Below, piece after piece: positions 34,205 through 44,030 of a DNA stretch of 64,000 bases. Position 1 is the first letter of the stretch; every line of letters begins with the position of its first letter. The DNA is from Pseudomonas svalbardensis (lineage in GTDB: Bacteria > Pseudomonadota > Gammaproteobacteria > Pseudomonadales > Pseudomonadaceae). A program made the translations under genes and the position numbers. The notes below the pieces were generated by a model. That model made no database searches, was not told where the DNA came from, and was given only the letters and a program-made list of their open reading frames with translations. Location of the stretch: the NCBI RefSeq assembly GCF_030053115.1, contig NZ_CP125619.1, forward strand, positions 2,233,001 through 2,297,000. The letters run 5' to 3'.

Positions 34205-35686
34205 ATGACCACCGTCCGCACTCGCATCGCGCCATCGCCTACCGGGGATCCCCACGTAGGTACCGCTTACATCGCTTTGTTCAACTACTGCTTTGCCAAG
34301 CAGCACGGCGGTGAGTTCATCCTGCGGATCGAAGACACCGACCAGTTGCGTTCGACCCGCGAGTCCGAACAACAGATTTTCGACGCCCTGCGTTGGTTGG
34401 GTATCGACTGGAGCGAAGGTCCGGACGTTGGCGGCCCGCACGGTCCTTACCGTCAGAGCGAGCGTGGCGACATCTATCAGAAGTACTGCCAGCAACTGGT
34501 CGAAATGGGCCACGCTTTCCCGTGCTTCTGCACCGCCGAAGAACTCGACCAGATGCGCGCCGAACAAATGGCTCGCGGCGAAACCCCGCGTTACGACGGC
34601 CGTGCGCTGTTGCTGTCCAAGGAAGAAGTCGATCGTCGCCTGGCCGCTGGCGAGCCGCACGTGATCCGCATGAAAGTGCCGAGCGAAGGCGTTTGCGTGG
34701 TACCGGACATGCTGCGTGGCGACGTCGAGATCCCTTGGGATCGCATGGACATGCAAGTGCTGATGAAGACCGACGGCCTGCCGACGTACTTCCTGGCCAA
34801 CGTCGTCGATGACCACCTGATGGGCATCACCCACGTTCTGCGTGGCGAAGAGTGGCTGCCGTCGGCGCCGAAACTGATTCTGCTGTACGAATACTTCGGC
34901 TGGGAACAACCAGAGCTGTGCTACATGCCGCTGCTGCGTAACCCGGACAAGAGCAAGCTGTCCAAGCGCAAGAACCCGACCTCGGTGACGTTCTACGAGC
35001 GCATGGGTTTTATGCCGGAAGCGATGCTCAACTACCTCGGTCGCATGGGCTGGTCGATGCCGGACGAGCGCGAGAAGTTCTCGCTGCAGGAAATGGTCGA
35101 CCACTTCGATCTGAGCCGCGTCTCCCTCGGCGGGCCGATTTTTGACATCGAGAAACTGTCGTGGCTCAACGGCCAATGGTTGCGTGACCTGCCGGTGGAA
35201 GAGTTCGCTTCGCGCCTGCAAACATGGGCGTTGAACCCGGAATACATGATGAAGATCGCGCCGCACGTGCAAGGTCGGGTTGAAACATTCAGCCAGGTAG
35301 CACCGCTGGCCGGTTTCTTCTTCGCCGGTGGCGTGAATCCAGACGCCAAGCTGTTTGAATCCAAGAAGCTGTCGGGCGATCAGGTGCGTCAGTTGATGCA
35401 GTTGATTTTGTGGAAGCTGGAAAGCCTGCGCCAGTGGGAGAAGGACAGCATCACCGCAACGATTCAAGCGGTGGTCGAATCCCTGGAACTGAAGCTGCGT
35501 GATGCCATGCCACTGATGTTTGCCGCGATCACTGGCCAGGCCAGTTCGGTGTCGGTGCTTGATGCGATGGAAATCCTGGGTCCGGACCTGACCCGTTTCC
35601 GTCTGCGCCAGGCGATCGACTTGCTGGGCGGCGTGTCGAAGAAGGAAAACAAGGAGTGGGAAAAACTCTTGGGCAACATCGCCTGA
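34205..35686 (+). CDS. gltX: Glutamate-tRNA ligase
   Basis: A 493-residue class I synthetase. The HIGH-type motif is in [20 protein letters not shown] and the KMSKS-type motif in [13 protein letters not shown]. The zinc-site Cys are in [10 protein letters not shown] (Cys-x-Cys). The C-terminal helical cage that reads the anticodon is complete. The start is the ATG at 34205, where homology begins. It lies directly upstream of tRNA-Glu genes, its own substrate. Confidence 0.97.
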   Translation: MTTVRTRIAPSPTGDPHVGTAYIALFNYCFAKQHGGEFILRIEDTDQLRSTRESEQQIFDALRWLGIDWSEGPDVGGPHGPYRQSERGDIYQKYCQQLVEMGHAFPCFCTAEELDQMRAEQMARGETPRYDGRALLLSKEEVDRRLAAGEPHVIRMKVPSEGVCVVPDMLRGDVEIPWDRMDMQVLMKTDGLPTYFLANVVDDHLMGITHVLRGEEWLPSAPKLILLYEYFGWEQPELCYMPLLRNPDKSKLSKRKNPTSVTFYERMGFMPEAMLNYLGRMGWSMPDEREKFSLQEMVDHFDLSRVSLGGPIFDIEKLSWLNGQWLRDLPVEEFASRLQTWALNPEYMMKIAPHVQGRVETFSQVAPLAGFFFAGGVNPDAKLFESKKLSGDQVRQLMQLILWKLESLRQWEKDSITATIQAVVESLELKLRDAMPLMFAAITGQASSVSVLDAMEILGPDLTRFRLRQAIDLLGGVSKKENKEWEKLLGNIA

Positions 35687-35700
35687 TTCCCACTGTTCTC

Positions 35701-35832
35701 TGTAGCAGCTGCCGAAGGCTGCGTTGGGCTGCGCAGCAGCCCCTTATGGCAGCAGCACAATCTGTCTGAAAGGGCAGGGTGGCTGAATCGCGAGTGCTAC
35801 GCACTCGAACGCAGCCTGCGGCAGCTGCTACA
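35701..35832. repeat. Inverted repeat pair (GCAGCCTGCGGCAGCTGCTACA family)
   Basis: TGTAGCAGCTGCCGAAGGCT at 35701 pairs with the reverse-complement GCAGCCTGCGGCAGCTGCTA ending at 35832, with several mismatches. The unit is related to the one at 28835-28938. Confidence 0.7.
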
Positions 35833-35919
35833 AGAACGGATACACCCCCGGATTTACGGGGGAGGGTGGTAAGTGATTGTTATGTCGGCAAAAAACTTTG
35901 AAATATTTTAAAAATAAGT

Positions 35920-35948
35920 TTGACAGCCTTCCGGTGCGCCATTAAGAT
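35920..35948 (+). promoter_or_regulatory. Strong sigma70 promoter of the tRNA array
   Basis: TTGACA (35920-35925) and TAAGAT (35943-35948) are separated by exactly 17 bases. An A+T-rich upstream stretch (35890-35918) could serve as UP element, and the G+C-rich discriminator TCGCCCCG is what stringently controlled stable-RNA promoters carry. Transcription would start about 15 bases before tRNA-Ala. Confidence 0.85.
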
Positions 35949-35969
35949 TCGCCCCGTCCTCAGCGATGA

Positions 35970-36045
<76 letters not shown>

Positions 36046-36124
36046 ATTTACACTTCAAGGCCTGGCCACACCGGTCTTGAAGCGATCAACACTCAGCGTT
36101 GATCTGTTGTATAGAAGGGTTTGC

Positions 36125-36200
36125 GTCCCCTTCGTCTAGTGGCCTAGGACACCGCCCTTTCACGGCGGTAACAGGGGTTCGAGTCCCCTAGGGGACGCCA
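36125..36200 (+). tRNA. tRNA-Glu (TTC), copy 1
   Basis: A 76-base cloverleaf, GTCCCCTTCGTCTAGTGGCC, with anticodon TTC in CTTTCAC and encoded CCA. It lies 79 bases after tRNA-Ala copy 1. Confidence 0.97.
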
Positions 36201-36253
36201 GTTTTACAGAAGCGATGTTGCAAGATGTCGCTCCGCCGCGAGGCGAAAAATCC

Positions 36254-36329
36254 GGGGCTATAGCTCAGCTGGGAGAGCGCCTGCATGGCATGCAGGAGGT
36301 CAGCGGTTCGATCCCGCTTAGCTCCACCA
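36254..36329 (+). tRNA. tRNA-Ala (GGC), copy 2
   Basis: The same acceptor and anticodon as copy 1, with changes in the anticodon stem (CCTGC/GCAGG instead of CTTGC/GCAAG) and T-arm. It belongs to a duplicated Ala-Glu unit of about 285 bases. Confidence 0.97.
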
Positions 36330-36409
36330 ATTTTACAGTTCAAGGTCTGGCCACACCGGTCTTGAATCGATCAGCTCTCAGCACTGATCAGTTGTATAGA
36401 AGGTTTTGC

Positions 36410-36485
36410 GTCCCCTTCGTCTAGTGGCCTAGGACACCGCCCTTTCACGGCGGTAACAGGGGTTCGAGTCCCCTAGGGGACGCCA
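36410..36485 (+). tRNA. tRNA-Glu (TTC), copy 2
   Basis: Identical to copy 1 over its 76 bases as far as I can read. The spacer before it is also related to the first Ala-Glu spacer. Confidence 0.97.
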
Positions 36486-36511
36486 CGATTACCCGCTCTG
36501 CGGGATTTTAT

Positions 36512-36543
36512 AAGGGTCATTCAATTATTGAATGGCCCTTTTG
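36512..36543 (+). terminator. Terminator of the tRNA array
   Basis: The stem AAGGGTCATTCAA/TTGAATGGCCCTT is followed by TTGTTT. A smaller hairpin CCCGC-TCT-GCGGG with ATTTTAT lies just before it at 36492-36508. Confidence 0.8.
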
Positions 36544-36623
36544 TTTGTCTGGCGTTTGGCCAAATCCCCTATTTCTTTCAAACTGTTCTTCAGACCAGCG
36601 GTCACATTCACGACTTGCGTAAA

Positions 36624-36645
36624 ATTATTATGAGAATAATATTCT
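36624..36645. promoter_or_regulatory. Probable TetR operator overlapping its own -10
   Basis: ATTATT-ATGAG-AATAAT (36624-36640) and the overlapping palindrome AGAATAATATTCT (36633-36645) lie 24-45 bases before the TetR start. They coincide with a TTGCGT-16-TAATAT promoter, which suggests autorepression. Confidence 0.5.
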
Positions 36646-36668
36646 AGTCGTAATATTCGGAGGCAACG

Positions 36669-37208
36669 ATGAACGATAAAAAAGCTCAAACCCGCGAACG
36701 CATCCTCAAAGCTGCCAGCGCAGCGCTGATTCAGCGCGGCCCGGCCGAACCGAGCGTAGGCGAAGTGATGGGCGCGGCCGGCCTGACCGTCGGCGGCTTC
36801 TACGCGCACTTCGAAAGCAAGGACGCGATGATGCTGGAAGCGTTCAAGCAGCTGCTCGGTCACCGCCGTGGCTTGATCGCCGACATGGACGCCGAGTTGA
36901 CCGGCGAAGAGCGTCGCGCGCTGGTTGCTGCGTTTTATCTGTCACGCAAACACCGTGATTCCTCCGAGTCAGCGTGCCCGATTCCGGCTTCTGTCGGTGA
37001 GCTGGGCCGTCTGCCGGACGCGTTTCGCGTGGCGTTGAATGAGCATGTGGAAATGATGGTCGCGCAGTTGGCGGCCAGCCCGGAAGACACCGACAAGGCC
37101 CTGGCCGACATGGCCTTGATGGTGGGTGGTTTGGCTTTGGCTCGCGCGTTGGGGCCAGGAGAATTGTCCGATCGATTGCTGCGCGCCGCCAAGTCTGCGG
37201 TGCTGTGA
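36669..37208 (+). CDS. TetR-family transcriptional regulator
   Basis: A 179-residue repressor with a helix-turn-helix at about 8-55 (RILKAASAALIQRGPAEPSV, GLTVGGFYAHFESKDAMM). The C-terminal ligand domain contains SACPIPASVGELGRLPDA, a segment seen in TetR proteins of the AcrR/YcdC-like branch. It is separated by 37 bases from an alpha/beta hydrolase gene in the same direction, which is its most likely target together with itself. Confidence 0.88.
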   Translation: MNDKKAQTRERILKAASAALIQRGPAEPSVGEVMGAAGLTVGGFYAHFESKDAMMLEAFKQLLGHRRGLIADMDAELTGEERRALVAAFYLSRKHRDSSESACPIPASVGELGRLPDAFRVALNEHVEMMVAQLAASPEDTDKALADMALMVGGLALARALGPGELSDRLLRAAKSAVL

Positions 37209-37245
37209 CCTATAGGCCTAGGCCTAGGCCTGAGGAGTGAGAGCG

Positions 37246-38079
37246 ATGAGCACGTTGAAGTGGGTTCGTGGCGTTAATGGCACCTTGGGCTGGGTCGCAC
37301 CAAAACTGGTTGCGAACATAATGCGACTGGCATTCATGACGCCGCGCGAGCTGCCGCCGCGTGATTGGGAATTGCCGCTGCTGGCGACATCCGAGCGGAT
37401 CACCTTGCGCTTCGGTCTCTCGGCACTGCGTTGGGGGCAGGGCCCGGCCGTGTTGCTGATGCATGGTTGGGAAGGCCGGCCGACGCAGTTTGCCAGCCTC
37501 ATCACCGCGCTGGTCGATGCCGGTTACACCGTGGTGGCTCTGGACGGCCCGGCCCACGGTCGCTCGCCGGGCAGCGAAGCGAACGTTGTGCTGTTTGCTC
37601 GTGCCATGCTTGAAGCCGCTGCCGAGTTGCCGCCGCTGCAAGCGGTTATCGGTCACTCCATGGGTGGTGCCAGTGCCATGCTCGCCGTTCAACTGGGCTT
37701 GCGCACCGAAACCCTGGTCACGATCGCCGCCCCGGCTCGGATTCTCGGCGTGTTGCGCGGTTTCGCCCGTTACGTGCGGTTGCCACCGAAAGCCCGTTCA
37801 GCGTTCATTCGTCAGATCGAAAGAGACGTCGGCATGCGCGCTGCGGCGCTGGATGTCGCGCACTATCAACTCGACATGCCCGGCCTGATCGTCCATGCCG
37901 AAGACGACTGCTACGTTCCGGTCAAGGAATCGCAGCTGATCAACGAAGCCTGGTTTGACAGCCGTCTGTTGCGCCTGGAAGCAGGTGGTCATCAACGGGT
38001 GCTGGCTGATCCTCGGGTGATCGAAGGCGTTCTTTCGCTGCTGGCCGGTCGCAGTCTGCAATCGCGCCAATTGGCCTGA
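37246..38079 (+). CDS. Alpha/beta hydrolase
   Basis: A 277-residue serine hydrolase. The nucleophile elbow is GHSMGGASAML, the oxyanion loop LMHGWEGRPTQF, the acid Asp in HAEDDCYVPVKES and the His in EAGGHQRVLAD. The start has GGAG eight bases upstream. The substrate is unknown. A short repeat of TAGGCC units lies at 37210-37230 between it and the TetR gene. It probably forms an operon with the TetR gene. Confidence 0.85.
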   Translation: MSTLKWVRGVNGTLGWVAPKLVANIMRLAFMTPRELPPRDWELPLLATSERITLRFGLSALRWGQGPAVLLMHGWEGRPTQFASLITALVDAGYTVVALDGPAHGRSPGSEANVVLFARAMLEAAAELPPLQAVIGHSMGGASAMLAVQLGLRTETLVTIAAPARILGVLRGFARYVRLPPKARSAFIRQIERDVGMRAAALDVAHYQLDMPGLIVHAEDDCYVPVKESQLINEAWFDSRLLRLEAGGHQRVLADPRVIEGVLSLLAGRSLQSRQLA

Positions 38080-38127
38080 GCATCCGTTACACTGCCCCGG
38101 TCAAAATTTTCTGACCAGGAGTGGGGC

Positions 38128-38577
38128 ATGGGCTGGGATCGGGCAACGCCATTTATCATTGATCTGGAAGTCGGCGCAGAGGACATCGATGGGCTGGGGC
38201 ACGCGAATAACGCGGTGTACGTGACCTGGCTCGAACGCTGTGCCTGGCGCCACTCCCAGCGGCTTGGCCTGGACCTGGTCGAGTATCGTCGGCTGGATCG
38301 GGCGATGGCGGTGGTGCGGCACGAGATCGATTACCTGGCGGCCGCCTATGAAGGCGATGAGTTGCAATTGGCGACCTGGATCGTCGATTGGGACCAGCGT
38401 CTGAAAATGACCCGACACTTCCAGTTGAAGCGCCCCAGCGACAACACCACGTTGCTGCGGGCGCAGACCACCTTCGTCTGCATTGAACTGTCGACCGGCA
38501 AGCCCAAGCGCATGCCAGCGGAATTCATCGAGGGCTACGGCCCGGCATTACAGGTCTTGGATGTAACCAAAATCTAA
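38128..38577 (+). CDS. Acyl-CoA thioesterase, 4-hydroxybenzoyl-CoA thioesterase fold
   Basis: A 149-residue hotdog-fold protein. The active-site region DIDGLGHANNAVYVTWLERC contains the Asp/His and Asn typical of the YbgC/FcbC-like thioesterases. It hydrolyses acyl-CoA thioesters; chain preference is unknown. It follows the hydrolase by 48 bases, with AGGAG before the ATG. Confidence 0.85.
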   Translation: MGWDRATPFIIDLEVGAEDIDGLGHANNAVYVTWLERCAWRHSQRLGLDLVEYRRLDRAMAVVRHEIDYLAAAYEGDELQLATWIVDWDQRLKMTRHFQLKRPSDNTTLLRAQTTFVCIELSTGKPKRMPAEFIEGYGPALQVLDVTKI

Positions 38578-38652
38578 TGTGGGAGCGATGTTCTGCAGAT
38601 TTTCCGCGCAATCCAGTAAACTGCCGCACGTTTTTCGTTGAGTGTGTTTTTC

Positions 38653-39612
38653 ATGCAAATTGCTTTGGCGCCCATGGAGGGGTTGGTCGACAACATCCTG
38701 CGGGACGTGCTGACCCGTGTGGGCGGTATCGATTGGTGCGTGACCGAGTTCATTCGGATCAACGATCAACTGCTTACGCCTGCCTATTACCACAAGTTCG
38801 GCCCGGAACTGCTGACCGGCGCCCGCACCGCATCCGGGGTGCCGCTGCGGGTGCAGCTGCTTGGTTCCGATCCGGTATGCCTGGCGGAAAACGCTGCGCT
38901 GGCGTGCGAACTGGGTTCCGAGGTCATCGACCTGAACTTCGGCTGCCCGGCCAAGACTGTGAACAAGTCCCGTGGCGGTGCGGTGCTGCTCAAAGAACCT
39001 GAGCTGCTGAACCAGATCGTCGAACACGTGCGTCGCGCCGTTCCGGCGCACATTCCAGTGACTGCCAAGATGCGCCTCGGTTTCGACAGCCCGGACGGTG
39101 CGCTGGTGTGTGCCACGGCCCTGGCCGAAGGTGGCGCGGCGCACATCGTGGTTCACGCGCGGACCAAAACTGACGGCTACAAGCCGCCAGCCCATTGGGA
39201 ATGGATCCCCCGGGTGCAGGATGTGGTCAAGGTTCCAGTGTTCGCCAATGGCGACATCTGGAGTGTCGAAGACTGGCGTCGTTGCCGTGAAATCAGCGGC
39301 GTCGAGGACATCATGCTCGGTCGCGGCCTGGTTTCGCGCCCGGACCTGGCACGGCAAATCGCAATGGCGCGGGCCGGTGAGGACGTCGTCGAGATGACCT
39401 GGGCCGAGTTGTTGCCGCTGATTCAGGACTTCTGGCTGCAAGCCAAGGCGCAGATGACGCCGCGCCAATCGCCGGGTCGCTTGAAGCAGTGGCTGGCAAT
39501 GCTGACCCGCAATTATCCCGAAGCGGTCGAGCTGTTTACCGTGCTGCGTCGCGAGACCGAACTGGATCAGGTCTCGCGTTTACTGGGTCTTCAGGTGTCT
39601 GAAGCGGCCTGA
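38653..39612 (+). CDS. dusC: tRNA-dihydrouridine(16) synthase DusC
   Basis: A 319-residue FMN enzyme that reduces U16 in tRNA. Motifs are [19 protein letters not shown], catalytic Cys in [17 protein letters not shown], and [13 protein letters not shown]. The DusC signature APMEGLVD distinguishes it from the DusA at 8210. I set the start at the ATG at 38653; a TTG five codons earlier is possible. Confidence 0.93.
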   Translation: MQIALAPMEGLVDNILRDVLTRVGGIDWCVTEFIRINDQLLTPAYYHKFGPELLTGARTASGVPLRVQLLGSDPVCLAENAALACELGSEVIDLNFGCPAKTVNKSRGGAVLLKEPELLNQIVEHVRRAVPAHIPVTAKMRLGFDSPDGALVCATALAEGGAAHIVVHARTKTDGYKPPAHWEWIPRVQDVVKVPVFANGDIWSVEDWRRCREISGVEDIMLGRGLVSRPDLARQIAMARAGEDVVEMTWAELLPLIQDFWLQAKAQMTPRQSPGRLKQWLAMLTRNYPEAVELFTVLRRETELDQVSRLLGLQVSEAA

Positions 39613-39682
39613 ATCCAATCCAGTCAACGGGACGCAAAACCCAGCGCTGCAGCACTAAGGCAGAGCAATAACAAGGTCCGCG

Positions 39683-42600
39683 TCATTTGAGCAGCTTTTG
39701 AAAATCCTCCACCGGCAGCGGCGGGCTGTGCAAATACCCCTGATAGAAATGGCAGCCCAGCCCTTGCAAAAATTCCAGCTGCTCCGGTGTCTCTACCCCT
39801 TCGGCAATCACTTTCAATTCCAGGCTGCGGGCCATGGCAACGATGGCGCGGATGATCTCGGCGTCGTTGGGGTCGGTGGTGGCGTCGCGGATGAACGATT
39901 GGTCGATTTTCAGGGTGTCGACCGGCAGACGCTTTAGGTAAGTCAGCGAGGAATAACCGGTGCCGAAATCGTCCATGGCGAAACTCACGCCGAGTTTTTT
40001 CAGGCTACGCATTTTGTTGATGGTGTCTTCCAGGTTCTGGATCACGATGCCTTCGGTGATTTCCAGTTTCAGCAGCGAGCAGGGCAGACCGTGGCTGACG
40101 AGGCTGTGTTCGATGCGTTCGACGAAGTCGTTTTGGCGAAATTGCCGCGGGCTGATGTTGACGCACAGGCTGAAGTCCAGCGGATCGACCAGCCCCTTAG
40201 CGATCAGTTGTTTGAAGGCGCTGCAGGCTTCATCGATGATCCATGTGCCGACTTCCAGAATAAGCCCGCTGTCCTCCAGCACCTTGATGAACTCGGTGGG
40301 CGATTGCGCGCCGAGTTCCGGATGGTTCCAGCGCACCAGCGCCTCGGCGCCGACGATGCGGTCGTTCCGGGCGTCCACCTGAGGCTGGTAGTGCACGCGG
40401 AACTCACCCCGGGAAAGGGCCAGGCGCAGGTCGGTTTCCATGCGCAAGCGTTCGCTCGCCGCCTTCTGCATGGTGTTGTGGTACATCTGCGCGGTGTTGC
40501 GGCCCGAATCCTTGGCCCGGTAGAGGGCGATGTCGGCGCGTTTGAGCAGGTCGGTCGGGGTCGAACCGTGATCGGGAATCAGCGCGATGCCGATGCTCGG
40601 GGTTACTTGCAGGCGTTGTCCGTCGAGGAACATCGGCTCCGACAGCAGTTCACGCAAGGTGTCCGCCAGTTGCAGGACTTGCTCGCTGACCTCGTTGCGC
40701 GAGCCTTCGAGCCCGCTGAGCAGCACCACGAATTCGTCACCGCCCAAACGCGCGACGGTGTCTTCCATGCGCACGCTGGCTTCGAGGCGCGCGGTGATGA
40801 TTTTCAGCACGGTATCGCCCACCGGATGACCGAGCGAATCATTGATGTGCTTGAAGTGATCAAGGTCGAGAAACAGCAAGGCGCCGCGCAGGTTGTGGCG
40901 CTTGAGCAGGGCGATCTGCTGACTCAGGCGATCCATCAGCAGGGCGCGATTGGGCAGGTTGGTCAGCGGGTCGTGGTAGGCCAGGTGACGGATCTGCGCT
41001 TCGGCGTTTTTCAGCAGGCTGACGTCCCGCGCGGTCAGCAGCAGGCAGGCGGTTTCGTTGAGGGTGATCGGTTCTACCGAAACTTCGACAGTCAGCAACT
41101 CGCCGCGTTTATTGCGTCCGAGCATTTCCTGATGAAGTACCCGGCCCTTGATCTGGAGTTCGGCGAGCAACGCCGAACGTTGTTTTTCCTCGGCCCAGAT
41201 GCCGACCTGATACACCGTGCGACCGACCACTTCATCGGCGCGGTAGCCGGTCAGGCGGCAGAAGCCATCGTTAACCTCCAGATAACGCCCGGTGTCGCGC
41301 TCGGTGATGGTGATGGCGTCGGGGCTGGAGTGGAAGGCCTTGGCGAACTTCTCTTCGCTGGCCTTGAGTGCGGCTTCCGAGCGTTGCTGCTGAGTGATAT
41401 CGCGCAGGGTGGTGACGATGCATGGCTGCTCGCCGACGCTGATCTGGCGGCTGGATATCACGCAGGTCAGGGCTTGCCCGTCTTTGTGCTGAACGAGGAT
41501 CGCCACGTTGTTCAGACCCTGTTCGCGGATGACCTGCTCGATCCGTCGCAGGCTTTGCGCCGAGGCGTCCCATAGACCGATTTCGTCGGCACCGCGGCCA
41601 ATCACATCGGCGGCGCTCCAGCCAAAGATCTGGGTGAAGCTGGAGTTGATCTCGATAAATTGGCCGGTGTCCTGGCGGGTCACGCAAATCGGGTCCGGGC
41701 TGACCTGGAACAGGGTGGCGAACTTCTCTTCGGACGCTACCAGCAGCTGCTCACGCTCCACCTGATCGGTGATGTCGAGCAGGGTACCGGCCATGCGCAG
41801 CGGGACACCGTTTTCATCGCGATAGAGTCGGGCGCGGCTTTCCAGGTAGCGTGAGCTACCGTCCGGCATTTGCACGCGGTAGGTCAGTTGATAATTGCCG
41901 GCAGGACCTTCTCGCAGGCTGCGATAGGCGTCGCGCATGGTGCCGCGCTCTTCGCCGGGTACGCCTTCGAAAAACTCGTCGAAGGATTCATGGAAAGGTA
42001 TGGGGTCCATTCCGTGCAACTGGGCGGCGCGTGCCGAGCCGTACAGCATGCCGCTGGGAATGTGCCAGTCCCAGGTGCCGAGTTGCGCCGAATCCAGCGC
42101 CAGGTCGAGGCGCTCCTGGCTGTCTTTCAGGGCATGTTCGGCGGCTTTGCGTTCGGTGGTGTCAAGGAATGTACTCAGCAGATACGGCTGGCCCTCGAGC
42201 TCGACCTTTTGCGCACTGAGGATGCCGTCGTGGATCTGGCCGTTGCTGGCACGAAATTGCACCTCCATGTTGATCAGTTCGCCCTTGGCCTTGGTGGCTT
42301 TGACGAGTTGCGCCCGTTGCTCCGGATGCACCCAGAGGCCCAGTTCCAGGGTGGTGCGACCGATAGCGTTCTGCACTGGCCAGCCAAACAGGCTTTCGAA
42401 ATACTGGTTGGCTTCGCTGATCAGACCGTCTTCCTGGCGAGTCAGCAGCACCATGTTCGGGCACAGGTGGAACAGCGTGGCGAAGCGTTTTTCCGAGCTG
42501 CTCAACGCCTGTTCGCGCTGGCGCTGGTGGGTGATTTCACGGATGACGCCAATCATGCGTGGCCGGCCGTGTTTGTCCGGCAGCAGGCTGCCGTTGATCT

Positions 42601-42967
42601 CCAGCCAGTGCAGGCTGCCGTCGGGCCAGCGGATTCGGTGATGCATCGCCTGTTCCAGCGGGGCGCCGGCGATCACCGCGTCGAAGGCGCGAATGGTTTT
42701 GGCCCGATCTTCTGGCGGCAGCAAATCGAGGTATTCCAGATCCGCCGGCAGCGGTTGCCGGGGATCGAAGCCGAACAGGGCCTGAGTCCCCCGCGACCAA
42801 CTGATCTGCCCACGTTCGATGTCCCAATACCAGGCGCCCAAACGTGCACCGTTGAGGGCGGCCAGCAATTGTGGGGCGCTTTCCCAGCTCTGCTCGGACC
42901 GTTTTGGGTCCAGCGCCTGTATACGCGGCATCGGCGGAATACGGTCAACAGATTTCGGCATTGGCAA
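39683..42967 (-). CDS. Cytoplasmic multi-PAS GGDEF-EAL protein
   Basis: A 1094-residue protein without transmembrane segments. Five PAS/PAC units follow one another at about 30-650: LGAWYWDIERGQ, LTRQEDGLISEANQYFESLF, LGTWDWHIPSGM, VTRQDTGQFIEINSSFTQIF and ITERDTGRYLEVNDGFCRLT. Units two, four and five are close relatives. The GGDEF domain (about 655-820) is intact (ARLGGDEFVVLL). The EAL domain (about 835-1090) has GAEALVRWNHPE, EITEGIVIQ and DDFGTGYSSLTYL. The start has several nearby Met codons. It should integrate several cytoplasmic cues, such as redox state or ligands, into c-di-GMP turnover. Confidence 0.9.
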   Translation of the reverse strand: MPMPKSVDRIPPMPRIQALDPKRSEQSWESAPQLLAALNGARLGAWYWDIERGQISWSRGTQALFGFDPRQPLPADLEYLDLLPPEDRAKTIRAFDAVIAGAPLEQAMHHRIRWPDGSLHWLEINGSLLPDKHGRPRMIGVIREITHQRQREQALSSSEKRFATLFHLCPNMVLLTRQEDGLISEANQYFESLFGWPVQNAIGRTTLELGLWVHPEQRAQLVKATKAKGELINMEVQFRASNGQIHDGILSAQKVELEGQPYLLSTFLDTTERKAAEHALKDSQERLDLALDSAQLGTWDWHIPSGMLYGSARAAQLHGMDPIPFHESFDEFFEGVPGEERGTMRDAYRSLREGPAGNYQLTYRVQMPDGSSRYLESRARLYRDENGVPLRMAGTLLDITDQVEREQLLVASEEKFATLFQVSPDPICVTRQDTGQFIEINSSFTQIFGWSAADVIGRGADEIGLWDASAQSLRRIEQVIREQGLNNVAILVQHKDGQALTCVISSRQISVGEQPCIVTTLRDITQQQRSEAALKASEEKFAKAFHSSPDAITITERDTGRYLEVNDGFCRLTGYRADEVVGRTVYQVGIWAEEKQRSALLAELQIKGRVLHQEMLGRNKRGELLTVEVSVEPITLNETACLLLTARDVSLLKNAEAQIRHLAYHDPLTNLPNRALLMDRLSQQIALLKRHNLRGALLFLDLDHFKHINDSLGHPVGDTVLKIITARLEASVRMEDTVARLGGDEFVVLLSGLEGSRNEVSEQVLQLADTLRELLSEPMFLDGQRLQVTPSIGIALIPDHGSTPTDLLKRADIALYRAKDSGRNTAQMYHNTMQKAASERLRMETDLRLALSRGEFRVHYQPQVDARNDRIVGAEALVRWNHPELGAQSPTEFIKVLEDSGLILEVGTWIIDEACSAFKQLIAKGLVDPLDFSLCVNISPRQFRQNDFVERIEHSLVSHGLPCSLLKLEITEGIVIQNLEDTINKMRSLKKLGVSFAMDDFGTGYSSLTYLKRLPVDTLKIDQSFIRDATTDPNDAEIIRAIVAMARSLELKVIAEGVETPEQLEFLQGLGCHFYQGYLHSPPLPVEDFQKLLK

Positions 42968-43026
42968 GCCTTGGCTGAGTGGGGTGTCAGGTTCAGTGAC
43001 TCGAGGCTCTATAGGAGTAGCACAGC

Positions 43027-43917
43027 TTAGCCGAGAGTCCCTGGCAGATCGATTTGTGCATCCAGTAAAGCCATGAAGGCCCGTGCCGCATTCGACAGCG
43101 TCCGCTCTGTGTGCAGGATATAGCCTAGCTGGCGAGTGAGTTGTATGCCTGGTAAAGGTATTCGCGCAACCTGATCATCAAGCATGGTGCGCGGCAACAC
43201 GCTCCAGGCCAGGCCGATCGAGACCATCATCTTGATGGTTTCCAGGTAATTGGTACTCATGGCGATGTTCGGCGTCAGGCCTTGAGCTTCGAACAGGCGC
43301 CGGACGATGTGGTGAGTAAAGGTGTTGCCACCGGGGAAAACCGCCGGGTGCAGGGCAATGTCCGCCAGGCTGACCGGGCCGTGACTGATCAGCGAGTGCT
43401 CCGGGGCGACCACAAAGTCCAGCGGGTCGTCCCACACCGGCGTGGCCTTGACCAGTGCATGGGGCTCCGGCGCCAGGGTAATGACCGCCAGTTCGGCGCG
43501 GCCATGGAGGATTTCTTCGTAGGCCACTTCCGAATCGAGGAACTGAATATCCAGCGCCACTTGCGGATAACGTCGGGTGAACTCCCTTAATAAGGGGGGC
43601 AAGCGGTGCAGGCCGATGTGGTGACTGGTGGCCAGGGTCAGGCGACCCGTCACTTCACCGGTCAGGTTAGTCAGGGCGCGGCGAGTGTCATCCAGCACAT
43701 TCAGAATCTGATAGGCCCGCGGCAGCAAGGCGCGTCCGGCCTCGGTCAGGCTGACTTCACGGCCCAGGCGATCGAACAGGCGCACCTTCAATTGCTGCTC
43801 CAGCCCGGCAATGCGCTTGCTGATGGCCGGTTGCGTCAGGTGCAGCCGTTCGCCAGCGCCGGAGAAGCTGCCGGTCTCGGCAATCGCGATAAAGGCGTTG
43901 AGGTTGGCGAGGTCCAT
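43027..43917 (-). CDS. LysR-family regulator divergent from leuC
   Basis: A 296-residue regulator from MDLANLNAFIAIAETGSFSG; ten further codons upstream are unlikely to be translated. The helix-turn-helix (LTQPAISKRIAGLEQQLKV) and the two-lobed effector domain are complete. It is divergent from leuC, the arrangement in which LysR proteins usually control the neighbouring operon, and a LysR gene sits at this place in P. aeruginosa as I recall it (PA3122). The shared spacer is interrupted by a 160-bp palindromic element. Confidence 0.88.
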   Translation of the reverse strand: MDLANLNAFIAIAETGSFSGAGERLHLTQPAISKRIAGLEQQLKVRLFDRLGREVSLTEAGRALLPRAYQILNVLDDTRRALTNLTGEVTGRLTLATSHHIGLHRLPPLLREFTRRYPQVALDIQFLDSEVAYEEILHGRAELAVITLAPEPHALVKATPVWDDPLDFVVAPEHSLISHGPVSLADIALHPAVFPGGNTFTHHIVRRLFEAQGLTPNIAMSTNYLETIKMMVSIGLAWSVLPRTMLDDQVARIPLPGIQLTRQLGYILHTERTLSNAARAFMALLDAQIDLPGTLG

Positions 43918-44030
43918 TGCGGTATTCCAGTTGGTTATCCAAAGCATGAAAAATATGAATTTGAGTTATTTAATGTAACCCCCTAGGATCGACCTCACAA
44001 GCCAAGGGGTTATTGAATTGCTCAAGACCC

